A stretch of DNA of 64,000 bases from positions 62,001 to 126,000 of the forward strand of contig NZ_JARVWW010000004.1 of assembly GCF_029846715.1 (NCBI RefSeq), read 5' to 3'. The position numbers were made by a program, and so were the translations under genes. Every line of letters starts with the position of its first letter. Position 1 is the stretch's first letter. The notes beneath the pieces are model-generated. The model was not told the DNA's origin, searched no databases, and worked only from the letters and a program-made list of their open reading frames with translations. Shown here in pieces: positions 52,560-61,528 of this stretch. This stretch comes from Bradyrhizobium nivariense (GTDB taxonomy: Bacteria > Pseudomonadota > Alphaproteobacteria > Rhizobiales > Xanthobacteraceae).

Positions 52560-52865
52560 TCAGTCTGGCGCGCCTGGATCCGGATGGTCGCGATTCAGCC
52601 GTTCGCGCATTTCCTTGCCGGTCTTGAAGAACGGAACGCTCTTCTGGTCGACGGGCACATGGGCGCCGGTGCGTGGATTGCGCCCTGCGCGCGCAGGGCG
52701 ATGCTTGACCGAGAAGGCACCGAAGCCGCGCAACTCGACGCGATCACCGCGCGCGAGAGCCGCTACGATCTCTTCGAGAATCGCATTCACAATGTTCTCG
52801 ACATCCCGCTGGTACAGATGCGGGTTGTGCTCGGCGATACGCTGAACAAGTTCGGATTTGATCAT
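52560..52865 (-). CDS. ihfB: Integration host factor subunit beta
   Basis: A 101-aa DNA-bending subunit of IHF. Starts [17 protein letters not shown]; the DNA-intercalating beta-arm carries [11 protein letters not shown] with the conserved Pro; [13 protein letters not shown] precedes it. Heterodimerises with IhfA (elsewhere). Downstream of rpsA and sppA, matching the common rpsA-ihfB linkage with sppA interposed. Confidence 0.95.
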   Translation of the reverse strand: MIKSELVQRIAEHNPHLYQRDVENIVNAILEEIVAALARGDRVELRGFGAFSVKHRPARAGRNPRTGAHVPVDQKSVPFFKTGKEMRERLNRDHPDPGAPD

Positions 52866-53037
52866 CGAGAGATAGGACCCGGAAGCGTGCGGATGACCAT
52901 TTCCGTGAAAATACCGTGATCTGTCAAGACGCTAAATCAAGGTTGAGCGTCGTGAAAATGCGTGACAAATGCCGAAAAAGCGGGCTGGCCCGGCACGCGT
53001 CGAACGGGAAAAACCTCGAAGGCTCGCCCGACTGCGG

Positions 53038-54018
53038 TCAGTTCGACGCCGCCGGCTGCCACAAGGCCAGCATTCCATCCATTCCGAGCCGATCGACCGC
53101 CTGTACCACGCCGGTTTGCCCGATTTGATGCGCAATCGAGCCCAAACCCAGCGCTTCCAGCGTGATGGCGGCGGCCGTCTTTAGGAACGGCAGATCGCTG
53201 AAGCGCGGCTCAAGCTTGTAATCGCGCACGGAAAGCCCCTTCTTGACGCCCTTCTGCTCGACCAGCCAGGTCACGGCGGTCTTCTCGTCGCCGATCTGGT
53301 CGATCAGCTTGAGATCGATCGCCTGGCGTCCGGTGAAGACACGGCCATCAACCACTTTCTCGAGCTGCGTGTCATCCATGCCACGCCGTTCCTTCACCAG
53401 TCCCTTGAACCAGGCGTAGGAATCCTTCACCAGCGCATCGAGCGCGGCCCGTGCCTCGGGGCTGGTCGGCTCAAAACCGTTGGGCGCGGCCTTCAGCGGC
53501 GTGGACTTTACCTCCTCGACCTTGACGCCGACGGTCCTCAGCAGCTCCGAGACGTTCGGAAACTGGAACAGCACGCCGATCGAGCCGACCAGCGAACTCT
53601 GCTGGGCGATGATGTGGTCGCTGGCGATCGCGGTGATGTAGCCGCCGGAGGCGGCGAGGCCTTCGACCACGACGACGAGCGGCTTCTTGGCCTTCAGCCG
53701 CACCAGCGAATCATAGAGCTGCTCGGAGCCGGCGGTGGTGCCGCCCGGCGAGTTGATGTGGACGATGACGGCGGCAGCCTGCGAATTCTCCAGCCGCTCC
53801 AGCGCCTGCGTGCGATCGGAATCGCTGCGGATCAGTCCATCGATCTGGACCCGCGCGATCGAGCCGGCGGCCGCGAACGTACCGCGCGCACCTGGTGTCG
53901 CAACCAGCGCGAAGCCTGCGATCGCCGCGATCGCGATCAGCGCGGCCATCACGCGCCAGAACGTCAGCTTGCGGCGGATCCTGCGGCGATCGACGATGAT
54001 GTCCGAATCGAGCGACAT
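53038..54018 (-). CDS. sppA: Signal peptide peptidase SppA, 36-kDa type
   Basis: A 326-aa membrane-bound Ser/Lys protease that degrades cleaved signal peptides. One N-terminal TM helix (about 25-45, VMAALIAIAAIAGFALVA) after a basic segment. Catalytic Ser in VEGLAASGGYITA and catalytic Lys in KSTPLKAAPNGFEP; INSPGGT marks the oxyanion region. The ATG at 54018 (MSLDSDIIVDRRR) is preferred over the upstream 54045. It lies after the rpsA terminator, so it probably has its own promoter. Confidence 0.94.
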   Translation of the reverse strand: MSLDSDIIVDRRRIRRKLTFWRVMAALIAIAAIAGFALVATPGARGTFAAAGSIARVQIDGLIRSDSDRTQALERLENSQAAAVIVHINSPGGTTAGSEQLYDSLVRLKAKKPLVVVVEGLAASGGYITAIASDHIIAQQSSLVGSIGVLFQFPNVSELLRTVGVKVEEVKSTPLKAAPNGFEPTSPEARAALDALVKDSYAWFKGLVKERRGMDDTQLEKVVDGRVFTGRQAIDLKLIDQIGDEKTAVTWLVEQKGVKKGLSVRDYKLEPRFSDLPFLKTAAAITLEALGLGSIAHQIGQTGVVQAVDRLGMDGMLALWQPAASN

Positions 54019-54164
54019 CGGAATATCTCCAAAATGAAGGGCCAAGCGCGTTGTGCCGTCGCAGCGTGACCATTGGCTTATCTGGATACATCAATTGCGG
54101 CGCAATTAGAAGAAAACAAGGCCCGGCTCGGCGGAGGCCACGTAGCCCGGTCTACAGGCCCAAC

Positions 54165-54193
54165 AAAAAAGCCCCGGCTCGCGCCGGGGCTTT
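54165..54193 (-). terminator. Rho-independent terminator of rpsA
   Basis: Read on the minus strand, an 8-bp GCCCCGGC / GCCGGGGC stem with a 4-base loop is followed by TTTTTTGTTG, 26 bases after the rpsA stop. It ends the aroA-cmk-rpsA transcript before sppA. Confidence 0.9.
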
Positions 54194-54218
54194 GATGCCA
54201 GCGAAACGTAGGTTTCGC

Positions 54219-55925
54219 TTACTTGCTGTCGCGGTTCTTGAGCGCCGTGCCGAGGATGTCGCCGAGCGTCGCACCCGAATCGGAGGAGCCGTACTGCGCG
54301 ATGGCTTCCTTCTCTTCGGCGACTTCGAGCGCCTTGATCGACACCTGGACCTTGCGGGCCTTCTTGTCGAACTGGATCACGCGGGCATCGACCTTCTCGC
54401 CGACGGCGAAGCGTTCGGCGCGCTGATCGTTGCGGTCACGGGCGAGCTCCGAGCGCTTCACGAAAGTGGTGAAGTCGGTGCCGGTGATCTTCACCTCGAT
54501 GCCGCTCTCCTTCACTTCGAGCACTTCGCAGGTCACGACCGCGCCCTTCTTGACATCGCCCGGCTCGGCGAAGGGATCGCCTTCGAGCTGCTTGATGCCG
54601 AGCGAGATGCGCTCCTTCTCGACGTCCACATCGAGCACCACGGCCTTCACCATGTCGCCCTTCTTGTAGTTGTCGATCACCTGCTCGCCCGGAAGCTTCC
54701 AGTCGAGGTCGGAGAGATGGACCATGCCGTCGACGTCGCCCTCGAGGCCCAGGAACAGACCGAACTCGGTCTTGTTCTTGACCTCGCCCTCGACCGTCGA
54801 ACCGGTCGGGTGACCTTCGACGAAGACCTCCCACGGGTTGCGCATGGTCTGCTTGAGGCCGAGCGAGATGCGGCGCTTGACGGAATCGACTTCCAGCACC
54901 TGCACTTCGACTTCCTGCGAGGTCGAAACGATCTTGCCGGGGTGCATGTTCTTCTTGGTCCACGACATCTCGGAGACGTGGATCAGGCCTTCGATGCCCG
55001 GCTCGAGCTCGACGAACGCGCCGTAGTCGGTAATGTTGGTGACGCGGCCGGTGAAGCGGGCACCCAGCGGGTACTTGGCCTCGATGCCCTGCCACGGATC
55101 GTCCAACAGCTGCTTCATGCCCAGCGAGATGCGGTGCGTCTCGTGGTTGATCTTGATGATCTTGACCTTCACGGTCTGGCCGATCGAGAGCACCTCGGTC
55201 GGATGGTTGACGCGGCGCCACGCGATATCGGTGACGTGCAGCAGACCGTCGATGCCGCCGAGATCAACGAACGCACCGTAATCGGTGATGTTCTTGACCA
55301 CGCCGTCGATGACCTGACCCTCTTCGAGGTTCTGCACCAGCTCCTGACGCTGCTCGGCGCGGGTCTCTTCGAGAACCGTGCGGCGAGAGACGACGATGTT
55401 GCCGCGGCGGCGATCCATCTTGAGGATCTGGAACGGCTGCGAGTTGTTCATCAGCGGCGCAACGTCGCGGATCGGACGGATGTCGACCTGCGAACGCGGC
55501 AGGAAGGCCACGGCACCGTCGAGGTCGACGGTGAAGCCGCCCTTGACTTGGTTGAAGATGACGCCGTTGACCTTCTCGTTGTTCTGGAAAGCCTTCTCGA
55601 GCTTGCCCCAGCTCTCTTCGCGGCGCGCCTTGTCGCGCGACAGCACGGCTTCGCCGAGGGCGTTCTCGATCCGATCGAGGAACACTTCCACCTCGTCGCC
55701 GACCTTGAGCTCGCTGTCACGGCCGGGGCCGGAAAATTCGCGCAGGGCGACGCGGCCCTCGGTCTTCAGGCCGACGTCGATGACGGCCATGTCCTTTTCG
55801 ATTGCAACAACCTTGCCCTTGATGACTGAGCTTTCCTGCAGGTTGCCACCTGCGAAGGACTCGTCGAGCATCGCCGCGAAATCGTCGCGCGACGGGCTAT
55901 AGGTATCAGCAGAAGTCGAAGCCAT
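54219..55925 (-). CDS. rpsA: 30S ribosomal protein S1
   Basis: S1 (568 aa) binds mRNA leaders on the 30S subunit and is essential for initiation on structured mRNAs. Six S1 OB-fold repeats are recognisable, each with a GxVxxxTxYGAFVxL-like core (for example NITDYGAFVDLGGIDGLLH and NKTEFGLFLGLEGDVDG). The ATG at 55925 has GGAG 9 bases upstream and gives MASTSADTYSPSRDDF, the alphaproteobacterial start; the frame is open to 56003. It follows cmk by 263 bp, so a separate promoter in the gap is likely. Confidence 0.97.
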   Translation of the reverse strand: MASTSADTYSPSRDDFAAMLDESFAGGNLQESSVIKGKVVAIEKDMAVIDVGLKTEGRVALREFSGPGRDSELKVGDEVEVFLDRIENALGEAVLSRDKARREESWGKLEKAFQNNEKVNGVIFNQVKGGFTVDLDGAVAFLPRSQVDIRPIRDVAPLMNNSQPFQILKMDRRRGNIVVSRRTVLEETRAEQRQELVQNLEEGQVIDGVVKNITDYGAFVDLGGIDGLLHVTDIAWRRVNHPTEVLSIGQTVKVKIIKINHETHRISLGMKQLLDDPWQGIEAKYPLGARFTGRVTNITDYGAFVELEPGIEGLIHVSEMSWTKKNMHPGKIVSTSQEVEVQVLEVDSVKRRISLGLKQTMRNPWEVFVEGHPTGSTVEGEVKNKTEFGLFLGLEGDVDGMVHLSDLDWKLPGEQVIDNYKKGDMVKAVVLDVDVEKERISLGIKQLEGDPFAEPGDVKKGAVVTCEVLEVKESGIEVKITGTDFTTFVKRSELARDRNDQRAERFAVGEKVDARVIQFDKKARKVQVSIKALEVAEEKEAIAQYGSSDSGATLGDILGTALKNRDSK

Positions 55926-56188
55926 TTGTTCTCCAGTTGCGGATGTCGTGCCGGCCGTTGGGTTCATGGGCGCCTCGCACGCGCAGTGTCGGAAGGTCCG
56001 CAAGACCTTCGAGCGACCGCTCGCTGCTCCGACCTGGAGGCGGAACAGCGGGAGCGGGCCGGCTGAGGCCCGCGCGTTCGATACGTGGAATCTTTGTCCG
56101 GAGCCTGGATCGCGCCGGTCCCGAACAGGGACCGAAGTATCGACCTCAAAGAGCGGGAGCGGGCGCTTCCTCCAATGACGGCAGCGGC

Positions 56189-56836
56189 TTAACCCCGCGA
56201 CCGGCCCGCTCGGACGGCCTCGATAATGTCGATGGCGGCCCGGACGCCGCCTTCTATATCCAGTTGGGAGTTATCTAGCAAGTAAGCATCCGCCGCCGGT
56301 TTCAAGGGCGCAATCGGCCGGTTTTTGTCGCGTTCGTCGCGCTGGATGATGTCGGCGAGCACGGCCGCCTCGTCGGCCTCCTCGCCCCGTGCCTTGGCCT
56401 CCATGGTCCGGCGGCGGGCGCGGACCCTGGGGTCGGCAACGACGAAGATCTTCACGTCAGCATGGGGACAAATCACGGTTCCAATGTCCCGGCCGTCCAG
56501 CACGGCGCCTGGCGGGTCGGCTGCGAACTGCCGCTGGAAGTTGACCAGGGCCTCGCGAACCCCGGGGATCGCCGAGACGATGGAAGCGCCCTCGCCGGCC
56601 TTCTGGGTCTTCAGGGCGGGATTGCCGAACTTTTCGGGATCGAGTTCCAGCGCCGCGGCGACCGCCGCCGCCTCGTCCCGAAGATCATGCCCGGACTGCA
56701 TCAGCGAATAGGCCACCGCGCGATAGATCACGCCGGTATCGAGGTGACGGTAGCCGTAATGGTGAGCAAGACGCTTGCCGAGCGTCCCTTTACCCGAGGC
56801 TGCGGGCCCGTCGATGGCGATGATCATATCACTCAA
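56189..56836 (-). CDS. cmk: Cytidylate kinase
   Basis: CMP/dCMP kinase (215 aa). P-loop [22 protein letters not shown]-binding [15 protein letters not shown] and [17 protein letters not shown]; the LID Arg-rich segment is [10 protein letters not shown]. The ATG at 56836 overlaps the stop of the preceding 135-aa gene (ATGA); an internal ATG at 56827 is nearer the P-loop. cmk-rpsA linkage is conserved, but here two accessory genes separate cmk from aroA. Confidence 0.96.
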   Translation of the reverse strand: MSDMIIAIDGPAASGKGTLGKRLAHHYGYRHLDTGVIYRAVAYSLMQSGHDLRDEAAAVAAALELDPEKFGNPALKTQKAGEGASIVSAIPGVREALVNFQRQFAADPPGAVLDGRDIGTVICPHADVKIFVVADPRVRARRRTMEAKARGEEADEAAVLADIIQRDERDKNRPIAPLKPAADAYLLDNSQLDIEGGVRAAIDIIEAVRAGRSRG

Positions 56837-57240
56837 ACCTTGACTGCGTGGAAACTGCGGGCGCGCCGCAACGGCCGCTCTTCCGTGAAGATGTTGCGAG
56901 ACGCGAATTCGGCGGGGCTCGCATAAGTCAAATATTCACGCATCGCATCCGATGGGGATGACGCGGTGAACCACGGCTCGGCGAGACGCCGCGCCGGATC
57001 GCACACCCATGCCGGCACCCGTCCGAGGCGACGCTGCTTTGCCAGATATTCGGCGATCGCACCGACCAAGGCATCAAGCCGATCGTTCCGCGTCAATACT
57101 GGTTCGTCTTCGATCGTCTCGTATTGAGCCTGGCTCGTCCCGGCCAGATCGAACGTGTCGATGAATTCGGCCAGCGTAGCGTCCTGCGGCGCGCCGGCGC
57201 GTATGCGATCGACGGCCTCAGCGAGGGTATTTGGGCGCAT
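56833..57240 (-). CDS. Small unknown protein paired with a nucleotidyltransferase-like gene
   Basis: A 135-aa mainly helical protein with no recognised enzyme motif. Notable segments: [36 protein letters not shown], and a C-terminal block PWFTASS...[17 protein letters not shown] that I recall as recurring in small proteins encoded beside DUF6036-type nucleotidyltransferases. It overlaps the NTase gene by 23 bases and cmk by 4, so all are translationally coupled. Probable partner (antitoxin or regulator) of the NTase. This is inferred from position only. Confidence 0.75.
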   Translation of the reverse strand: MRPNTLAEAVDRIRAGAPQDATLAEFIDTFDLAGTSQAQYETIEDEPVLTRNDRLDALVGAIAEYLAKQRRLGRVPAWVCDPARRLAEPWFTASSPSDAMREYLTYASPAEFASRNIFTEERPLRRARSFHAVKV

Positions 57241-57823
57241 CCGCTCCTCCCTCCAGGTTCATGTTCTTCAAAAGGAAGCGCTGCTTTTCCGAGGATGCTG
57301 CGCTCACGGGAAAATACCGGCTAAGCAGCGCAATGGCTTCCTCTACGGTCGAGATTCCAACCACTTTCATCAAATTCAGGATATCCAGCCGCTCCGTCTC
57401 CCCGCGAACGGGATCCGTGATCCGGAATGCCTTCAGTTTCAGCGCGAGAAGATATGCAGCGGAGGGCACTGAGACCTCAAGCCCCGGTGGCGTGCCGTCA
57501 CGTGGGAAAGTGCCAAATTCGAGATGATCCGCGGCACGGTCGGCCAGTGGGCTCAGATGAAATACCACGTGATCGTTGAACCAGTCGGCGCCCCATCCAT
57601 TCCTCGCAGCAATTTCGGCTGTGATCCTCTCCAGCCAATCCGGCAGCGGACGCTCGAGCTTTGAGACGTCGACGTCCTCGGTCGCGAAGCGAAAATTGCT
57701 GGCAAGCATGAGGGCGGAGCCACCATAGACCGCAATCCGAAGCTTGGTTCCAGCCTCGGCCGCAGCACGGCCTATCGAATCGAAAGCATCCAGCAAGGCA
57801 TCGCGGTCGAAGGCTGCGCTCAT
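57218..57823 (-). CDS. Minimal nucleotidyltransferase-fold protein (DUF6036-like)
   Basis: A 201-aa protein from the ATG at 57823 (MSAAFDRDALLDAF). It shows the pol-beta NTase signature hG[GS]...Dx[DE]: YGGSALML (34-36 = GGS) and TEDVDVS (Asp50/Asp52). The region KLKAFRITDPVRGETERLDILNLMK fits the helical tail seen in AbiEii/DUF6036-like proteins that often act as toxins in two-gene systems. The start is 10 bp after the aroA stop and the end overlaps the next gene. No third catalytic carboxylate could be assigned with certainty. Confidence 0.78.
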   Translation of the reverse strand: MSAAFDRDALLDAFDSIGRAAAEAGTKLRIAVYGGSALMLASNFRFATEDVDVSKLERPLPDWLERITAEIAARNGWGADWFNDHVVFHLSPLADRAADHLEFGTFPRDGTPPGLEVSVPSAAYLLALKLKAFRITDPVRGETERLDILNLMKVVGISTVEEAIALLSRYFPVSAASSEKQRFLLKNMNLEGGADAPKYPR

Positions 57824-57833
57824 GGCAGCTTCC

Positions 57834-59150
57834 TCATGAAAACTCGGCCCCAAGCGAACGCATCATCGGGATGAAATCCGGGAAACTGGTGGCGATGAAG
57901 GCGGTGTCGTCGACGGTCACGGGCTGGTCGGAGGCGCAGCCCATCACCAGCGCGGACATCGCGATGCGATGGTCCATGTGGGTGGCGACAAGGCCGCCGC
58001 CGGGAACGTGGCCGCGGCCTTCGACGATCAGGTCGTCGCCGGAGATCTCGACTTTCACGCCGTTGACGCGGAGCATGGCGGCGGTGGCTTCGAGACGGTC
58101 GGATTCCTTGACGCGCAGCTCCTGGAGGCCGCGCATGATGGTCGTGCCCTCGGCGAAGGCGGCCGCCACCGCCAGCACGAGATATTCGTCGATCATCGAC
58201 GGCGCGCGCTCCGGCGGCACCACAACGCCGCGCAGTTTCGAGGCGCGCACGCGCAGCTTCGCCATCGGCTCGCCGGCGTCGCCGCGAACTTCGCTTTCCT
58301 CGATCGAGGCACCCATTTCGCGCAGCGTGGTGAACAGGCCGGTGCGCAGCGGATTGGTCATGACATCGGACAGGACGACGTCAGAGCCTTCGACGATCAG
58401 CGCAGCGACGATGGGGAACGCCGCCGATGAGGGATCGGCGGGCACGACGACATTGGCCCCATGCAGCTCAGGCTGACCCACGAGCGTGATACGGCGGCCG
58501 TGCCGACCTTCCTGCCTAGAGGTGATCTCGGCGCCGAAATGCTTGAGCATCAACTCGGTGTGGTCGCGACTGGCCTCGGTCTCGATGACCGTGGTGGTGC
58601 CCGGCGCAGCCAGGCCCGCGAGCAGCACGGCGGATTTGATCTGGGCCGAGGCGACCGGGGTCTTGTAGGTGATCGGCAGCGGATCGCGCGCGCCCTGGAC
58701 GGTCAGCGGCAGACGGCCTCCCTCGCCACCGGAGACGACCTTCGCGCCCATCTTTTCCAGTGGGTCCAGGATCCGGCGCATGGGCCGGCTGCGCAGCGAG
58801 GCATCGCCGTCGAAAATCGCCGAGATCGGGCAGCCGGCGACGGCGCCCATGACCAGCCGGCAGCCGGTGCCGGAGTTGCCGAAATCCAGCGGCGCCTTGG
58901 GCTCGACGAAGCCCGCGACACCCACGCCGTTCACCTTCCAGGTGAAATCTCCGGTGCGCTCGACCCGGGCGCCAAGCGCCTCCATAGCTTTAGCGGTGTT
59001 GAGAACGTCCTCGCCCTCAAGGAGACCCGAAATCCGGGTTTCTCCAACCGCGAGCGCGCCCAGGATGAGGGCGCGGTGGGAGATCGACTTGTCCCCCGGC
59101 ACCCGTACTTTTCCGGTCAGGGGACCGCTGGCGCGCGACTGAAGCGGCAT
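57834..59150 (-). CDS. aroA: 3-phosphoshikimate 1-carboxyvinyltransferase (EPSP synthase, class II-like)
   Basis: EPSP synthase makes the penultimate intermediate of the shikimate pathway from shikimate-3-P and PEP. Motifs: [52 protein letters not shown] and LRVKESDRL. The SAQxK and RxHxE patterns are those of class II (CP4-like) enzymes, although the residue that is Ala in CP4 (GNAATG) is Gly here. I give ATG 59150 ([14 protein letters not shown]), about 438 aa; in-frame starts up to 59228 would add at most 26 residues. Head gene of the aroA-NTase-unknown-cmk-rpsA run. Confidence 0.93.
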   Translation of the reverse strand: MPLQSRASGPLTGKVRVPGDKSISHRALILGALAVGETRISGLLEGEDVLNTAKAMEALGARVERTGDFTWKVNGVGVAGFVEPKAPLDFGNSGTGCRLVMGAVAGCPISAIFDGDASLRSRPMRRILDPLEKMGAKVVSGGEGGRLPLTVQGARDPLPITYKTPVASAQIKSAVLLAGLAAPGTTTVIETEASRDHTELMLKHFGAEITSRQEGRHGRRITLVGQPELHGANVVVPADPSSAAFPIVAALIVEGSDVVLSDVMTNPLRTGLFTTLREMGASIEESEVRGDAGEPMAKLRVRASKLRGVVVPPERAPSMIDEYLVLAVAAAFAEGTTIMRGLQELRVKESDRLEATAAMLRVNGVKVEISGDDLIVEGRGHVPGGGLVATHMDHRIAMSALVMGCASDQPVTVDDTAFIATSFPDFIPMMRSLGAEFS

Positions 59151-59342
59151 CGGCTTGTCGGAATCGGTCAAGTTTGTGTCCTTGGATAGGCCCGAAACAT
59201 CCCTGCGGGGCTCGCGGGCAGGTACCACATGGTCTCTCCGCCGTCACGGGCATGTCGTTCTCCCGTAATGCGCTATTGACAGCGGGCCGCCAACTAGCCA
59301 AGTGAAACACCGCTTTTCAGACATTTCCAGGATTCCTCTGCC

Positions 59343-59753
59343 GTGGCCAAGTCCGAACTCGGAACCAAACGTATTTGCCCGACCACGGGCAAAAAGTTCT
59401 ATGATCTCAACAAGAGTCCGGTGATCTCGCCGTACACCGGCGAGGTCGTGCCGATCGCGCCCGTGGCGCCGGCTCGTGCGACCCGCGGCGCCGAAGCCCG
59501 TCACGCGGCAGCAGCCGCCGACACCAAGCCGGAACCGGCGGAGGTCGAGGAGGTCTCGCTCGAGGAGGCCGATGCCGAGGAGAACACCGGCAAGGTCAAG
59601 GCCGTCGTGCCCGAATCCGAGGACGACATCGAGGTCGACGAGACCATCGAGGACGATGACGACGACGATTCGACCTTTATCGCCGACGACGAAGAGGGTG
59701 ATGAGGACGTGACCGACATCATTGGTGATGTCGGCGGTGATGAAGAGACTTGA
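59343..59753 (+). CDS. FYDLN-type acidic protein (TIGR02300 family)
   Basis: A 136-aa protein of a family largely restricted to alphaproteobacteria. The N-terminus SELGTKRICPTTGKKFYDLNKSPVISPYTG carries the name-giving FYDLN and looks like half a zinc ribbon (a single Cys). The C-terminal two-thirds is extremely acidic (runs of Glu/Asp, VDETIEDDDDDDS) and surely disordered. GTG start at 59343. Divergent from aroA (192 bp to the assigned aroA start, 114 bp to its most upstream start) and just upstream of tRNA-Ala. Function unknown. Confidence 0.88.
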   Translation: MAKSELGTKRICPTTGKKFYDLNKSPVISPYTGEVVPIAPVAPARATRGAEARHAAAAADTKPEPAEVEEVSLEEADAEENTGKVKAVVPESEDDIEVDETIEDDDDDDSTFIADDEEGDEDVTDIIGDVGGDEET

Positions 59754-59819
59754 GATAATTCCAGAACTGTGGTTCTGGGTCTTTCCCGACGCGTCGCCCA
59801 CGGCGCGTCGGACGGTTAA

Positions 59820-59892
<73 letters not shown>

Positions 59893-59895
<3 letters not shown>

Positions 59896-59979
59896 CGCTT
59901 CGCCCTTCGGGCTACGCGTGGCGCAGCCGCGCACAGCCCGAAGGGCGAAGCGTGGTGTCCGGCGAAGCCCGAAGGGCGA
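59893..59979. repeat. 21-bp inverted repeat fused to the tRNA-Ala CCA end
   Basis: The left arm (59893-59913) begins CCACGCTTCGCCC and ends TTCGGGCT; the right arm (59935-59955) is its perfect reverse complement. A further partial copy, GAAGCCCGAAGGGCGAAG, follows at about 59962-59979. The left arm starts with the CCA of the tRNA. The hairpin could stop transcription behind the tRNA. The small GIY-YIG gene begins 51 bp past the last copy. Confidence 0.82.
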
Positions 59980-60030
59980 AGACGGACTGGTGAGATTCCC
60001 ACGCAGCGGCTGCCCAGGCGATAATCGTCA

Positions 60031-60273
60031 ATGTGGTACGTCTACATCCTCCGCAGCGTCGAATTTCCCGAGCAGGAATACGTTGGGGCCACGGAAAATC
60101 TGAAGCGGCGGATTCCAGAGCACAATGCTGGCAAATCCAGCCACACCGCCAAGTTTAAGCCTTGGAAGCTGATCTGGTACTGCGGCTTCCCTGACAAGTA
60201 CAAAGCGCTCGCTTTTGAAGCGTACCTGAAGTCTCACTCCGGCCGGGCCTTCACAAAGAAACGGCTGTCGTAA
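60031..60273 (+). CDS. Small GIY-YIG nuclease-family protein
   Basis: An 80-aa single-domain GIY-YIG protein (UPF0213/YhbQ-like). YVYILRS and EYVGAT are the two half-motifs, Arg is in NLKRRIPEHN, and the metal-binding Glu is in ALAFEAYLKSHSGRAF; HTAKFKPWKLIWYCGFPDK is typical of the rhizobial subgroup. Members occur in many copies in rhizobial genomes and have no settled role. It sits directly beside a GC-rich palindromic repeat and a tRNA. Confidence 0.88.
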   Translation: MWYVYILRSVEFPEQEYVGATENLKRRIPEHNAGKSSHTAKFKPWKLIWYCGFPDKYKALAFEAYLKSHSGRAFTKKRLS

Positions 60274-60284
60274 GCGTAAAATCC

Positions 60285-60746
60285 CTACTCCCCGATCACC
60301 GCATTCAGCCGGTCGCGCAGTGCGACGATCTCGTCTTTCATCGTGACCAGTTCCGAGACCGAGCAGTCTGACGCCGCCAGGATCGATTGCGGCACGGTGC
60401 GCGCCTTGTCCTTCAAGGCGTGGCCCTGCGGGGTCAGCGCGATCAGCACCTGACGCTCGTCCTCGCTCGAACGCGTGCGCTTGACGAGGTGAGCGGCTTC
60501 GAGCCGCTTGAGCAGCGGCGTCAACGTGCCCGAATCCAGGAACAGCTTTTCGCCGATGTCCTTCACCGGCACGTCGTCGTGCTCCCACAGCACCAGCATC
60601 ACCAGATATTGCGGATAGGTCAGGCCGAGCCGATCCAGCAGCGGCTTGTAGACGCGGTTGAAGGCATGCGCGGCCGAATAGACTGCGAAGCAGATCTGGT
60701 TGTCGAGGCGAAGCGGCGCGTCCGCTGCCGAGTGTTTCCGAGGCAT
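60285..60746 (-). CDS. ohrR: Organic hydroperoxide sensor OhrR (MarR family)
   Basis: A 153-aa MarR-type repressor. The N-terminal reactive Cys19 is in [20 protein letters not shown], the OhrR signature. The wHTH has [20 protein letters not shown] and the wing [14 protein letters not shown]. The ATG at 60746 ([14 protein letters not shown]) is the family start; the frame is open to 60809, into the operator region. Oxidation of Cys19 by organic peroxides should release it from the ohr promoter. Divergent from ohr. Confidence 0.93.
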   Translation of the reverse strand: MPRKHSAADAPLRLDNQICFAVYSAAHAFNRVYKPLLDRLGLTYPQYLVMLVLWEHDDVPVKDIGEKLFLDSGTLTPLLKRLEAAHLVKRTRSSEDERQVLIALTPQGHALKDKARTVPQSILAASDCSVSELVTMKDEIVALRDRLNAVIGE

Positions 60747-60794
60747 GGAGAATCTCACGAGGCTTTCCCCATTCTGGGGCCCGACGACGGCACA

Positions 60795-60846
60795 TTCAAT
60801 TGCGAACAATTAAATGTGAGACGGCATATTTTCAATTGCGCACAAT
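60795..60846. promoter_or_regulatory. Candidate OhrR operators between ohrR and ohr
   Basis: Two near-identical 16-base copies, TTCAATTGCGAACAAT (60795-60810) and TTCAATTGCGCACAAT (60831-60846), lie 36 bp apart in the 152-bp ohrR-ohr gap. Each contains ATTG...CAAT half-sites, like the AT-rich inverted repeats bound by OhrR. The spacing places both on one DNA face roughly 3.4 turns apart and suits divergent repression. Confidence 0.7.
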
Positions 60847-60898
60847 CTAATTGCCTGCAATAAAGATCGCGCCCCATCGAAAACACAGGGAGATGAAA

Positions 60899-61324
60899 AT
60901 GTCCGTGAACGTCCTCTACAAGACCAGCGCAAAAGCCACCGGTGGCCGCGACGGCCATGCTGCGACCCTCGACGGCGCGCTCGACGTCAAGCTCACCACG
61001 CCGAAGGAGCTCGGCGGCGGAGGCGGCGCCGGCAACAATCCAGAGCAGCTGTTTGCGGCGGGCTATGCCGCCTGCTTCATCGGCGCGATGAAGTTCGTTG
61101 CCTCGCAGGGCGGGCCGAAGGTGCCGGCTGACGCCTCGGTCACCTCCACCGTCGGCATCGGCCCGCGTGCGGCCGGCGGCTTCGGTCTCGACATCGACCT
61201 TGCGGTCTCGCTGCCGGGCCTCGCCCGTGCGGAAGCCGAGGCGCTGGTCGAGAAGGCGCACCAGGTGTGTCCGTATTCCAACGCGACGCGCGGCAATGTC
61301 GACGTTCGCCTGACGATCGTCTGA
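60899..61324 (+). CDS. ohr: Organic hydroperoxide resistance protein Ohr
   Basis: A thiol peroxidase (141 aa) of the Ohr/OsmC fold that reduces organic hydroperoxides using lipoyl/dihydrolipoamide reductant. The reactive cysteines are Cys59 ([11 protein letters not shown]) and Cys124 ([14 protein letters not shown]). N-terminal [15 protein letters not shown] is typical. The ATG at 60899 is chosen because GGGAG lies 7-11 bases upstream; an ATG at 60893 would add two residues. Confidence 0.96.
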   Translation: MSVNVLYKTSAKATGGRDGHAATLDGALDVKLTTPKELGGGGGAGNNPEQLFAAGYAACFIGAMKFVASQGGPKVPADASVTSTVGIGPRAAGGFGLDIDLAVSLPGLARAEAEALVEKAHQVCPYSNATRGNVDVRLTIV

Positions 61325-61375
61325 CCGCATGCTGGATTGGCTGGCCCGGGATCCCCTCGGGCCGGCCGCTTCCGT

Positions 61376-61415
61376 TTGATTTGCCGAGCCTTGATTTGCC
61401 AAGCCTTGATTTGCC
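61376..61415 (+). repeat. 15-bp tandem repeat downstream of ohr
   Basis: Unit TTGATTTGCC(G/A)AGCC occurs 2.7 times (61376-61390, 61391-61405, 61406-61415) in the 204-bp ohr to CoA-transferase gap. No ORF or strong hairpin is associated. Confidence 0.85.
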
Positions 61416-61528
61416 ACCCCGCGGGATTGCAGCGTCCGTCTGCATGACGCCCCACGCGGGAAGCCATTGCTGGCTCAGACGAACCTCGCTAGGCCTGTGA
61501 TCAATCTCGACACAGGGGAAGCGAAGGC

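Noticed and set aside
54051..55829. A 592-codon plus-strand open frame opposite rpsA
   Set aside because: The repetitive Leu/Asp/His-rich product simply mirrors the S1 repeats; rpsA is certain.
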